This document shows positions 52,760 through 60,468 of a DNA stretch of 64,000 nucleotides, piece after piece (the stretch's first letter is position 1; each line of letters starts with the position of its first letter). A program made the position numbers and the translations under genes. The notes under the pieces were generated by a model, which made no database searches, had not been told where the DNA came from, and was given only the letters and a program-made list of their open reading frames with translations. This DNA is from Microbacterium sp. MYb45 (GTDB lineage: Bacteria > Actinomycetota > Actinomycetes > Actinomycetales > Microbacteriaceae): NCBI RefSeq assembly GCF_002979655.1, contig NZ_PCPG01000004.1, positions 62,001 to 126,000 of the forward strand, written 5' to 3'.

Positions 52760-52885
52760 ATGCTCGACGGCGCCTTCCTCTCGCACGCAATCCTCTGGCT
52801 GATCGGCGCCATGACCGTGTGCGCGGCCGTCACGTCGTTCATCGCACTGTTCGCCATGGGCCGCTCGAGCTACCGCAAGGACTGA
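52760..52885 (+). CDS. Small 41-residue membrane protein
   Basis: A short gene of 41 codons: N-terminal MLDGAFLSHAILWLIG, a single hydrophobic segment about residues 8-33, and a basic end GRSSYRKD. GGAGAA is seven bases before the ATG. A TAGGCT -10 lies 41 bp upstream. Codon third positions are GC-rich as in its neighbours, which supports coding. I do not know the family; similar single-span proteins are common in Microbacteriaceae. The gene is opposite in direction to gntK and rplY. Confidence 0.6.
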   Translation: MLDGAFLSHAILWLIGAMTVCAAVTSFIALFAMGRSSYRKD

Positions 52886-52908
52886 ACGCGGCTCAGACCG
52901 CCGCGGTT

Positions 52909-53406
52909 TCAGAGAGCCGACGCCTGCACCGCATCGCGGATGAGGCGGAGCTCCTCATCCAGAGCGAGTGACGCAGACACGCGGACTCCGGCTTCGCCGT
53001 CCTGCAGCGACTCCAGGGTCTCCAGCTGGGAATCCAGCAGGGATGCGGGCATGAAGTGCTCTGCGCGCTGCGTCAGCCGCGCCTCCAGAGTGGCACGATC
53101 CACCACCAGCTCCACGAAGAACGTGTCGGGTGCCTCTTCACGGATCGCGTCCCGGTAGCGACGACGCAGCGCGGAGCAGGCGATCACGATCCGGTCCTCG
53201 CCGTGGAGTGTCGCTCCGACCGTGCGAAGCCACGGCATCCGGTCGGCATCGTCGAGCGGGATGCCGGCGGCCATCTTCTCGACGTTGGTCAGCGGATGCA
53301 GGTCGTCGCCGTCGATGAAGCGCGCCCCCATGCTCTCCGCGAGCGCACTGCCGACGGTGGACTTGCCGCAGCCGCTGGGACCCATCACGACGATGCGCAC
53401 ACTCAT
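52909..53406 (-). CDS. gntK: Gluconokinase
   Basis: A 165-residue P-loop kinase. Walker A is MGPSGCGKSTVGSALAE; FIDGDDLHPLTNVEKMAAGIPLDDADRMPWL is the family signature (residues about 30-60); ACSALRRRYRD and AEHFMPASLLDSQLETLE follow. It makes 6-phosphogluconate from gluconate. It overlaps the zinc dehydrogenase gene by four bases and is last in the sugar-acid operon. Its product is the substrate of Gnd at 60469. Confidence 0.95.
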   Translation of the reverse strand: MSVRIVVMGPSGCGKSTVGSALAESMGARFIDGDDLHPLTNVEKMAAGIPLDDADRMPWLRTVGATLHGEDRIVIACSALRRRYRDAIREEAPDTFFVELVVDRATLEARLTQRAEHFMPASLLDSQLETLESLQDGEAGVRVSASLALDEELRLIRDAVQASAL

Positions 53407-54443
53407 ATCTCCAGGCCGAAGTCGATGAGCACCTTGCAGGAGCTCGCGGGATCGGCCGCCAGCGCGAAGGCATCGTGAGCATCCTCCACCGGCAGCACCT
53501 CGCTGATGATACCGCGCACGTCGAGGCTGCCGTCGGCGAGGGCGGCGATGACGTCGTCGAACTCGTCACCGAAGCGGAACGAGCCGCGGAGCGTCAGTTC
53601 ACGGGTGATCGCCGTGGCCAGGGGTGCCGGAACATCTCCCCCGCGTTGCAGGCCGAGCAGCACGACGGTTCCGCCACGGATCGCCGCCGAGACCGCGGCC
53701 GAGAGACCGGGCACGGTGCCGCTGGACTCGACCACGACATCGGCGTGGAGCTCCGCGATCTCCGCCTCGGCCCTCGCATCGAGCGACCGGATGCCGCGCG
53801 CCTCGGCGATCTCGCGCGGACGCTGCTGCAGGTCGGTGACGGTGACGGACGCCGCCCCGCCGCGCTGGGCGACCGCGGCGACCAGCTGACCGATGGGCCC
53901 TGCGCCGATGACCACGACACGACGCCCGCGCACATCGCCGGCGCGCTGCAGGGCGTGCCAGGCGACGGCTGCAGGCTCGGCCAGCGCGGCGGTTCTCAGA
54001 TCGAGTCCGGCGGGCAGGGGGTGCAGCATGCGCGTGGGCATCGCGACCCGGCGCGCGAACGCTCCCTGCGTGTGCGGCAGGTGCATCGCCGAGCCGAGGT
54101 ACGTCGAAGCCGGGGCGAGATTCGGCTGATCCGACGGCCAGGGCGTGCGTCCGTCGCCGTGCGCGGTGAGGGGATGCACGGCGACAGCCGTTCCGACGAC
54201 GGGACCCGACCCGTCCGCCGCCGCGACGGCCACGACGCCCGCGACCTCGTGCCCCAGGACCATCGGCTCGCGCAGCACGGAGGCCCCGGCTGCACCGTGC
54301 CGGAAGTAGTGCAGGTCGGAGCCGCAGATGCCCCCGTAGGCGACCTCGACGACCGCCTCGTCGGAGCGGGGCGCGGGAGCACCGATGTCTTCGATCCGCA
54401 GATCGTCGGCGGCGTGGGCCACCACGGCGAGATTGTCCACCAT
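53403..54443 (-). CDS. Zinc-type polyol dehydrogenase, L-idonate 5-dehydrogenase-like
   Basis: A 346-residue MDR-family enzyme. Catalytic zinc ligands are Cys in GGICGSDLHYFRHG and His-Glu in LGHEVAG; NAD motif VVVIGAGPIGQLVAAVAQRGG. The lobe that usually holds four structural-zinc cysteines reads VHPLTAHGDGRTPWPSDQPNLAPASTY and has none, a known variation in some idonate-type enzymes. In the operon with gluconokinase and an SDR it most likely oxidises L-idonate to 5-ketogluconate, but a related sugar acid is possible. GAGGAGA precedes the ATG. Confidence 0.82.
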   Translation of the reverse strand: MVDNLAVVAHAADDLRIEDIGAPAPRSDEAVVEVAYGGICGSDLHYFRHGAAGASVLREPMVLGHEVAGVVAVAAADGSGPVVGTAVAVHPLTAHGDGRTPWPSDQPNLAPASTYLGSAMHLPHTQGAFARRVAMPTRMLHPLPAGLDLRTAALAEPAAVAWHALQRAGDVRGRRVVVIGAGPIGQLVAAVAQRGGAASVTVTDLQQRPREIAEARGIRSLDARAEAEIAELHADVVVESSGTVPGLSAAVSAAIRGGTVVLLGLQRGGDVPAPLATAITRELTLRGSFRFGDEFDDVIAALADGSLDVRGIISEVLPVEDAHDAFALAADPASSCKVLIDFGLEI

Positions 54444-54456
54444 GTCTCCTCCTCGG

Positions 54457-55188
54457 TCAGACGAACACCGTGACGAGCTCGACTCCGGCCACCCTGATCG
54501 TCACGCGCTGGCCGGGATGCACCGGCGCCTGCGAATGCGGGGCGCCGGTCATCACGACGTCGCCGGGCCCCAGCACGGACCACGCCGCGACATACGCGAG
54601 GCAATCTCGGATCGGCATCGGCAGCTGCCGGCTCCCGGTCCGGGCGACGAGGAGCCCGTCGACCTCGACGTCGAGGTCGACGTCGTCGATCCCCACCGCG
54701 GTATCGATCCACGGGCCGAGTGGCGTGTATCCCTCCCCCGACTTGGATTCGAAGTTGCGGGGATCGCTGTGCGCGCGGTCGGGGCTGGAGAGATCGTTCA
54801 CGGCCGTGATGCCGAGCACATACTCGTGGGCATTCTGAGCCGTCAATCCGTGGGTCGCCCGGCCGATCACGACGGCGATCTCGCCCTCGGCCACCGGGGC
54901 GCCCGCATCGCGCCGCAGGGCGACCTCCGCTCCGCTTCCGATCACGGTCCGCGGGCTCTTGAGCCACGCCTGCACCGGCGAGGTGTGGTCGGGGCCGTTC
55001 TGGGCGATCCCGACGATGACGAGGGGGTCGACCGGCGCGACGACGGTTCCTTCGACGGCGTCACCCTCGTCATCCGGGGCGCGGCCCTCGGCGAACGCGA
55101 GGAACGGGTCCGAGATCGGGATGTGCCCGTGGTCCGTCTCACGCACCCACCGGGGGCCTGCGGCGGACGCGACTCGACCGAGCCGCAT
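54457..55188 (-). CDS. Fumarylacetoacetate hydrolase-family protein
   Basis: A 243-residue FAH-fold protein. WLKSPRTVIGSGAEVAL, GEIAVVIGRATHG, YVLGITAVNDLSSPDRAHS and GPGDVVMTGAP are the family metal- and substrate-site motifs. FAH members cleave or decarboxylate 2,4-diketo acids. In sugar-acid operons some act on 2,4-diketo-3-deoxy acids. It is not part of the classical idonate route, so the cluster may do more than that. The ATG shares one base with the SDR stop; the next gene begins 13 bp later. Confidence 0.85.
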   Translation of the reverse strand: MRLGRVASAAGPRWVRETDHGHIPISDPFLAFAEGRAPDDEGDAVEGTVVAPVDPLVIVGIAQNGPDHTSPVQAWLKSPRTVIGSGAEVALRRDAGAPVAEGEIAVVIGRATHGLTAQNAHEYVLGITAVNDLSSPDRAHSDPRNFESKSGEGYTPLGPWIDTAVGIDDVDLDVEVDGLLVARTGSRQLPMPIRDCLAYVAAWSVLGPGDVVMTGAPHSQAPVHPGQRVTIRVAGVELVTVFV

Positions 55189-55973
55189 CAGACGACCGCT
55201 GTCATGCCGCCGTCGACGAAGAGCGTCTGGCCGTTGACGAAGTCGCTCGCCCCGCCGGCGAGGAAGAGCAGAGCGCCGACGAGGTCTCGGGTGTCGCCCC
55301 AGCGTCCGGCCGGAGTGCGTCCGCGGACCCATGCCGAGAACTCCTCATCATCGACGAGCGGCTGCGTGAGAGCGGTCGCGAAGTAACCGGGAGCGATGGC
55401 GTTGGCCTGGATGCCGTGCGGGGCGAGATCGGCGCAGAGCCCCTTCGTGAACATCACGATCGCGCCCTTGGTCGCCGAGTACGCGGCGATCGAGGGGCGC
55501 GCGAGCTGCGACTGCACGCTGCCGATCTGGATGATCTTCCCCGAGCCGCGGGCGATCATACCGGCGGCGACGCGACGCGAAAGGTGGAACACGCTGGAGA
55601 GGTTGGTCTGCACGAGCGCATCCCAGTCCTCGTCCGCGAACTCCGCGATCGGCGCCCGCCGCTGCACACCGGCATTGTTCACGAGAATGTCGGGGGTTCC
55701 GATGAGCTGCTCGACCTCGCGCATCCCCGCATCCACCGCCGCGGCGTCGGTCACGTCGAAGACGACGCTGTGGGCCACGGCCCCCGTGCCCTGCGTGATC
55801 TCGGCCGCGACCGCCGCGGCCTTCGCAGCATCGCGTCCGTGGACCACGACGGTCGCACCCGCTCCGGCGAGTCCCTCCGCGAGGGTCCGGCCGATGCCCT
55901 GGCTCGATCCGGTCACGAGCGCCGTGCGGCCGCTGAGGTCGAAGAGGGTGAGGCCCGCAGGCACGGCGCTCAC
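55188..55973 (-). CDS. Short-chain dehydrogenase, gluconate 5-dehydrogenase-like
   Basis: A 261-residue classical SDR. NAD(P) motif VTGSSQGIGRTLAEGLAG, NNAG, catalytic Ser in IGSVQSQLARP and Tyr-Lys in AAYSATKGA. It resembles IdnO/gluconate 5-dehydrogenases (LFDLSGRTALVTG start), which reduce 5-ketogluconate to gluconate. The GTG start overlaps the transporter stop (GTGA). Alternative: a dehydrogenase for another 3-deoxy or keto acid. Confidence 0.85.
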   Translation of the reverse strand: MSAVPAGLTLFDLSGRTALVTGSSQGIGRTLAEGLAGAGATVVVHGRDAAKAAAVAAEITQGTGAVAHSVVFDVTDAAAVDAGMREVEQLIGTPDILVNNAGVQRRAPIAEFADEDWDALVQTNLSSVFHLSRRVAAGMIARGSGKIIQIGSVQSQLARPSIAAYSATKGAIVMFTKGLCADLAPHGIQANAIAPGYFATALTQPLVDDEEFSAWVRGRTPAGRWGDTRDLVGALLFLAGGASDFVNGQTLFVDGGMTAVV

Positions 55974-57382
55974 CGTCCGACGGCCTTGATCGAGACCGTC
56001 GTGGCGAAGACGTCGTCGCCGCCCTCTTCGCGGGAGACCTTGATCGCGTCGTCGATGCGGGTGAGATCGCGGCGGAGCGTCTCCGGGGCGAGGAACGTCG
56101 AGGCGGTCGTGATGATGGCGAGCACGGCCATGTAGATCGCCAGGAGCACCCAGTTCCCGTCGCTCACCGCGATCAGGTACGCACCGAGGACACCGGCGAG
56201 GCCGCCGGCGAGCACGGCCGAGATCTCGCGAGCCATCGCGACGCCGAGGTAGCGGTGACGGTTGCCGAAGAGCTCGGGGAGCATGGCGCACTGCGGTCCG
56301 AGCATGCTGTTCACGGCGACGCCGATGCCGATCGCGATCACACCGATGGCCACGGCGTAGTTGCCGAGTGACAGCAGCCACCACGCGGGGAACGTGTAGA
56401 CGAGCATGAAGACGGCTCCGAACCGGTACACCGTACGGCGCCCGAAGCGGTCGGAGAGATGTCCGGTGAACGGCACGGAGAAGACGCCGATCAGCGATCC
56501 GAGGGTGACGCCCCACGTGAGCAGGCTCTTGTCGGCACTGTCCCCGACCACCGTGACGAAGAAGGCGAGACCGAGGGTCTGGAACATGTAGGAGCCGCCG
56601 TTCTCGGCCATCCGCAGACCGATGCCGACGATGACGCCGGGGAGGCCGTGCGTGAAGATCTCCTTGATGGGGCGATCGGCGATCTGCTCGTGCTTCTCGA
56701 GCTCGACGAAGGTCGGCGTCTCGCGCAACCGCATCCGGATGAACAGGGCGAGGAGGATCAGCGCGAACGAGGCGAGGAACGGCACGCGCCATCCCCAGCT
56801 CAGCAGCTGGTCCTCGGGGAGCAGGGTGATCAGCCCGAAGACGACCGCGGCGAGCAGGGTTCCGGCCTGGATGCCGACGAACGGCAGGGCCGAGAAGAAC
56901 CCGCGGCGCTTGACCGGCGCGTACTCGGCCATCAGCACCGTCGCACCTGCCTGCTCGGCACCGGCACCGAAGCCCTGGAGGAGGCGCATCAGCACCAGCA
57001 GGATCGGGGCCCAGAGCCCGATCGCCTCGTAGGTGGGCAGCAGACCGATCGCGGTCGATGCCCCGCCCATCAGGACGATCGTGGCGACCAGGACCCACTT
57101 GCGCCCGAGCTTGTCGCCCAGGACGCCGAAGAACAGGCCTCCGAACGGTCGCGCGAGGAAGCCGACGCCGAAGGTCGCGAACGCGGCGACCGTGGCCATG
57201 GCCGGGTCGTCCTGCGGGAAGAACAGGACGTTGAAGATCAATGCCGTCGAGAGCCCGTAGAGCGCGAAGTCGAAGTACTCGAGCGCGCTGCCGATGCTGG
57301 ACGCGAGCGTCGCGCGGCGCAGATTCGCCGCGTACTCCGGGTCATCGGACACTGCGCGTGCTGAGGTGCGGTGGTCGGTCAC
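55970..57382 (-). CDS. MHS-family major facilitator (organic acid:H+ symporter)
   Basis: A 470-residue, 12-segment MFS protein. Motifs EYFDFALYGLSTALIF, FGGLFFGVLGDKLGRKWVL, LMRLLQGFGAGAEQAGA and GHLSDRFGRRTVYRFG are those of the metabolite:H+ symporter group (ProP, KgtP). It is first in the sugar-acid operon, so it probably imports the acid. AAGGAG touches an ATG at 57388 with no spacing, but is six bases from the in-frame GTG at 57382, so the GTG is the better start. A TTGAAC-17-TACAGT promoter lies upstream. Confidence 0.85.
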   Translation of the reverse strand: MTDHRTSARAVSDDPEYAANLRRATLASSIGSALEYFDFALYGLSTALIFNVLFFPQDDPAMATVAAFATFGVGFLARPFGGLFFGVLGDKLGRKWVLVATIVLMGGASTAIGLLPTYEAIGLWAPILLVLMRLLQGFGAGAEQAGATVLMAEYAPVKRRGFFSALPFVGIQAGTLLAAVVFGLITLLPEDQLLSWGWRVPFLASFALILLALFIRMRLRETPTFVELEKHEQIADRPIKEIFTHGLPGVIVGIGLRMAENGGSYMFQTLGLAFFVTVVGDSADKSLLTWGVTLGSLIGVFSVPFTGHLSDRFGRRTVYRFGAVFMLVYTFPAWWLLSLGNYAVAIGVIAIGIGVAVNSMLGPQCAMLPELFGNRHRYLGVAMAREISAVLAGGLAGVLGAYLIAVSDGNWVLLAIYMAVLAIITTASTFLAPETLRRDLTRIDDAIKVSREEGGDDVFATTVSIKAVGR

Positions 57383-57423
57383 TGCCATCTCCTTCGATCG
57401 GCTTCGCCTGCGGCGTGACCCCG

Positions 57424-57464
57424 ACTGTACCAGCCCGTTGGATTGCGTTCAACCCTTTGGACCG
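57424..57464 (-). promoter_or_regulatory. Promoter and IclR-type operator of the sugar-acid operon
   Basis: Minus strand: -35 TTGAAC (57452-57447), 17-bp spacer, -10 TACAGT (57429-57424). On the plus strand CCGTTGGA (57435-57442) and CCTTTGGA (57454-57461) lie 19 bp apart and cover the spacer and -35. Confidence 0.6.
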
Positions 57465-57519
57465 AGTTTCGACGCACGGAAGGACAGACCGCGCGCAGGA
57501 CGCGGCAGCGCGGAACGAG

Positions 57520-58308
57520 TCAGCGACGAACGGCGGTGCTGAAGGGGTTCGTCAACGCCGCGGCAGCCGCGCGCAGCGCCTCGCCCACGCGCTCGATGCG
57601 CTCGTAGTCCGCCTCGGCGGCGCGGATGGCGACGCCGAGAGCCAGCGGCGGATCGGTCGGCGCCCAGCCCTCGAGCGGGACGGCGACGCCGACGATGCCG
57701 CGGAAGGACTCCTCCGCATCCAGCGCCCAGCCCCGCCGACGGGCGGTGGCGAGCACTTCCAGCAGCCCCGCCATGGTCGTCGCGCTCCGCTCCGTCAGCG
57801 ACGGGAAGACCGCGTCCTCGCCGAGGAGCTCGATGACCTCGGCATCGGTCATGGCGGCGAGCAGCGCGCGCCCGGTGGCCGAGAGCGGCGCGGGGAGCCG
57901 CGAGCCCAGCGGGGTTCCCAGTCGCAGCGACCGTGACCCCTCGTGCCTGGCGAGGTAGAGCGCATCCGTGCCGTCGAGCATGGCGACCTGCACGAGCTCG
58001 GAAGCCAGCTGCGGCGAAGCCTCGCACACGCTGTAGAACTCGCGCACCTGGTTGAACTGCGCCGCGAACGCACCCCCGAGCTCGGCGGTGCGCACTCCCA
58101 GACGATAGCCCTGCGGCGTGCGGTCGACCATGCCCCCGGCCTCGAGAGCGAGGCACAGATTCGCGGTCGACGACTTCGCCAGCCCGAGTTCGCCGGCGAG
58201 TTCGGTCAGTGTCCGGGGGCCACCGGCGTCGGCGAGGAGGCCGAGCAGGCGGATGCTGCGGGTGACGGCAGGCGCGGGATCGCGCCCCTCGCGGGTGTCG
58301 TCGTCCAT
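57520..58308 (-). CDS. IclR-family transcriptional regulator
   Basis: A 262-residue regulator. The winged HTH at about 15-65 includes LTELAGELGLAKSSTANLCLALEAGGMV. The C-terminal effector domain includes LPAPLSATGRALLAAMTDAEV and the late GWALDAEESFRGIVGVAVPL. IclR proteins bind acids such as ketogluconates or glyoxylate. It lies between the two promoters that share CCGTTGGA-type repeats. It follows the hydroxyacid dehydrogenase by 55 bp on the same strand. Confidence 0.9.
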   Translation of the reverse strand: MDDDTREGRDPAPAVTRSIRLLGLLADAGGPRTLTELAGELGLAKSSTANLCLALEAGGMVDRTPQGYRLGVRTAELGGAFAAQFNQVREFYSVCEASPQLASELVQVAMLDGTDALYLARHEGSRSLRLGTPLGSRLPAPLSATGRALLAAMTDAEVIELLGEDAVFPSLTERSATTMAGLLEVLATARRRGWALDAEESFRGIVGVAVPLEGWAPTDPPLALGVAIRAAEADYERIERVGEALRAAAAALTNPFSTAVRR

Positions 58309-58336
58309 GGCTGCGCCTTCCGCCGTCGGTGGGGCC

Positions 58337-58356
58337 GCGGGTGCACGCGCACCCGC
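58337..58356 (-). terminator. Short hairpin between hydroxyacid dehydrogenase and iclR
   Basis: GCGGGTGC/GCACCCGC, perfect 8-bp stem with an ACGC loop, eight bases after the dehydrogenase stop. No T-run; it may only partly terminate. Confidence 0.45.
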
Positions 58357-58363
58357 CTGCGGA

Positions 58364-59422
58364 TCAGTAGAACTCGACCGTATCGACCACGGCGGTCAGC
58401 GGCTCGCCATCGAGCAGGCGCGCCGCGTTCTCCGCGAAGCGTCGGGCGATCCGCTCCTCCTCCTTCGAGTTGAGCGCCGCGGTGTGCGGGCTCACCAGCA
58501 CGTGCGGGTGCGTCCACAGCGGCGACGCGTCGTCGAGCGGTTCCTGCTCGAAGACATCGAGAGCGGCGAACGCGATCCGAACGTCGTCGAGAGCCGCGAG
58601 CAGGGCGGTCTCGTCGACGACCGAGCCGCGACCGACGTTGGTGATGATCGCCCCCGGCTTCACCGCAGCGAGGACGTCGGCACCGATCAGGTGATGGGTC
58701 TGGGCGGTGCCGGGCAGCGTCACCACGATCGCATCGACGTGGGCCACCGCGTCGCGCAGCTCGTCGAGCCGCACCAGGCGATCGACGCCGGCGACCGGCT
58801 CGCCCGACCTCGTCGTGCCCCACACCCTCGCACCGAGGGCATGGAAGCGACGCGCGCATTCCGCGCCGATCCCGCCGAGGCCGACGATCAACACGGTCAT
58901 CTCGTCGAGCTGCCGCATCTCCCAGCGGTCGGGCCAGGTGCGGGTGCTCTGATCCGCGAGGAGGCGAGGGAGGTTCTTCGCTCCCGCCATCACGCCGAAC
59001 ACCGCGAACTCGGCCAGCGGCCCGCCGTGCACGCCCGCACTGGTGGTGAAGACGACCCGATCGAGGTCTGCGCGGTCGAGCCCTGCGGCCTTGACCGCCG
59101 CCCCGCCGCCCGCCGCCGTCGTCATGACCCAGCGCAGTCGCGGGTTCGCCGCCACTGTGCGGGCGAGCGCCGCGGCGTCCACATCGGGGATGCCGAAGAG
59201 CACGTCGGCGGAGTCGACCAGTTCGTCGAAGGCCTGCTGCTCGCTCGCGGTGCGTGCGAAGTCCGGGTCGCCGGACCAATCCGCAGGCCCCCGCATCGGC
59301 GGGAGGAGCGAGTGATCGCGGACCACCTCGACGCGAGGCTCGAGCTCTTCGATGAGCCGGCAGAGGTCTTCGCGCAGCGGTACCGTCACGACGGCGCGCA
59401 GCTTCTTCTCGGTCCCCGTCAT
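58364..59422 (-). CDS. D-isomer-specific 2-hydroxyacid dehydrogenase
   Basis: A 352-residue reductase of the D-2-hydroxyacid family. NAD motif VLIVGLGGIGAECARRF; catalytic Arg in NVGRGSVVDE, Glu in DVFEQEPLDD and His in SPHTAALNSKEE. The N-terminal 100 residues are longer than usual. In a gluconate-type cluster it may be a 2-ketogluconate or hydroxypyruvate reductase. Start: ATG at 59422 with GAGGAAGG eight bases before; another in-frame start 12 codons upstream lacks a ribosome site. It diverges from the 3-hydroxyacid dehydrogenase gene. Confidence 0.85.
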   Translation of the reverse strand: MTGTEKKLRAVVTVPLREDLCRLIEELEPRVEVVRDHSLLPPMRGPADWSGDPDFARTASEQQAFDELVDSADVLFGIPDVDAAALARTVAANPRLRWVMTTAAGGGAAVKAAGLDRADLDRVVFTTSAGVHGGPLAEFAVFGVMAGAKNLPRLLADQSTRTWPDRWEMRQLDEMTVLIVGLGGIGAECARRFHALGARVWGTTRSGEPVAGVDRLVRLDELRDAVAHVDAIVVTLPGTAQTHHLIGADVLAAVKPGAIITNVGRGSVVDETALLAALDDVRIAFAALDVFEQEPLDDASPLWTHPHVLVSPHTAALNSKEEERIARRFAENAARLLDGEPLTAVVDTVEFY

Positions 59423-59456
59423 GCTGATCCCTTCCTCGGGAAATCTGGAATCCCTC

Positions 59457-59521
59457 ACTTTAGCCCAGATCCATCCCGTTGGACACTGTTCTCTCCGTTG
59501 GATTGTTGCTACGGTGTGCCC
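59457..59521. promoter_or_regulatory. Divergent promoter region with paired IclR-type sites
   Basis: CCGTTGGA at 59476-59483 and 59495-59502, 19 bp apart. Plus-strand -10 TACGGT (59510-59515) lies six bases before ATG 59522. Minus-strand -10 TAAAGT (59462-59457) precedes the gene starting at 59422. Confidence 0.6.
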
Positions 59522-60412
59522 ATGGACATCTCATCCGTCACCGTCGGAGCCGTCGGACTCGGCGCCATGGGCCGCCCGATGGCCGACCATCTGCTCGCCG
59601 CGCACGGCCGACTGGTGATCCACGCCCGCCGCCCGCAGCCGGAACTGCTGACAGCCGGAGCCGACTGGGCGGAGACGCCGCGCGAACTCGCCTCCAGAGT
59701 AGACGTCCTCCTGATGATGCTGCCGGATCTTCCCCCGTTCGAGGCGATGCTCGACGGCCCGGATGGACTCCTCGCGGACGCCGGCGAGCTGCTCATCATG
59801 ATCGGATCGACCTCGTCGGCACCGGCCGTCCGTGCGCTCGCGCAGCGCATCGGCGCGCAGACCGACGGACGGGTACGAGTCGTGGACTGCCCGGTCTCGG
59901 GCGGCGAGGACGGGGCCATCGCCGGGACCCTCTCGATCATGCTCGGCGGCGATCCCGAGGACGCGGCCCTCGCGGCCGAGGTGCTGGCCCCGTGCGGCAC
60001 CCCCGTCCTGCTCGGGCCGCTGGGCGCCGGCGAGGTCGCGAAGGCCTGCAACCAGCTGGTGGTGTCCGCGACGATCCTGGCCCTCGGAGAGGCCACGGTG
60101 CTCGCCGACCGCTCCGGACTCGACCTCGATGCCCTCTGGTCACTGCTCTCCGGCGGTTATGCGGGTTCGCGACTGCTCGACAGCCGACGCGAGAAGCTCG
60201 TCACGGGCGACGACTCCCCCAGCGGCGTCGCGCAGTACATGGTGAAGGATCTCGGCTTCGCCGCCGACATCGCCGAGGCCACCGGCACCTCCCCCGTGCT
60301 CCTTCCCACCCTGCGCGCCGCGTTCGACGAGCTGGTGGCCGCGGGCCTCGGAGACCGCGACATCGCCGTGTCCCGGCGGTTCATCGCGTCGCGTGACACA
60401 GGCGAGCACTGA
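59522..60412 (+). CDS. NAD(P)-dependent 3-hydroxyacid (tartronate semialdehyde-type) dehydrogenase
   Basis: A 296-residue beta-hydroxyacid dehydrogenase. NAD motif VGLGAMGRPMADHLL; substrate motif DCPVSGGEDGAIAGTL (about 123); catalytic Lys in GEVAKACNQLVV (about 174). Members reduce tartronate semialdehyde, succinic semialdehyde or oxidise 3-hydroxyisobutyrate. Its promoter shares the CCGTTGGA pair with the sugar-acid operon. The ATG is six bases after TACGGT, so the mRNA is leaderless. gnd begins 56 bp downstream. Confidence 0.85.
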   Translation: MDISSVTVGAVGLGAMGRPMADHLLAAHGRLVIHARRPQPELLTAGADWAETPRELASRVDVLLMMLPDLPPFEAMLDGPDGLLADAGELLIMIGSTSSAPAVRALAQRIGAQTDGRVRVVDCPVSGGEDGAIAGTLSIMLGGDPEDAALAAEVLAPCGTPVLLGPLGAGEVAKACNQLVVSATILALGEATVLADRSGLDLDALWSLLSGGYAGSRLLDSRREKLVTGDDSPSGVAQYMVKDLGFAADIAEATGTSPVLLPTLRAAFDELVAAGLGDRDIAVSRRFIASRDTGEH

Positions 60413-60468
60413 CCTCCCGGACAGCGATACGCTGAAACCACCCCTTCTTCACCCTCGAGGAGCCTTCT

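Noticed and set aside
57383..57388. ATG at 57388 as the transporter start
   Set aside because: The ribosome-binding AAGGAG abuts this ATG without spacing, whereas the GTG two codons later has six bases. The difference is two residues and remains open.
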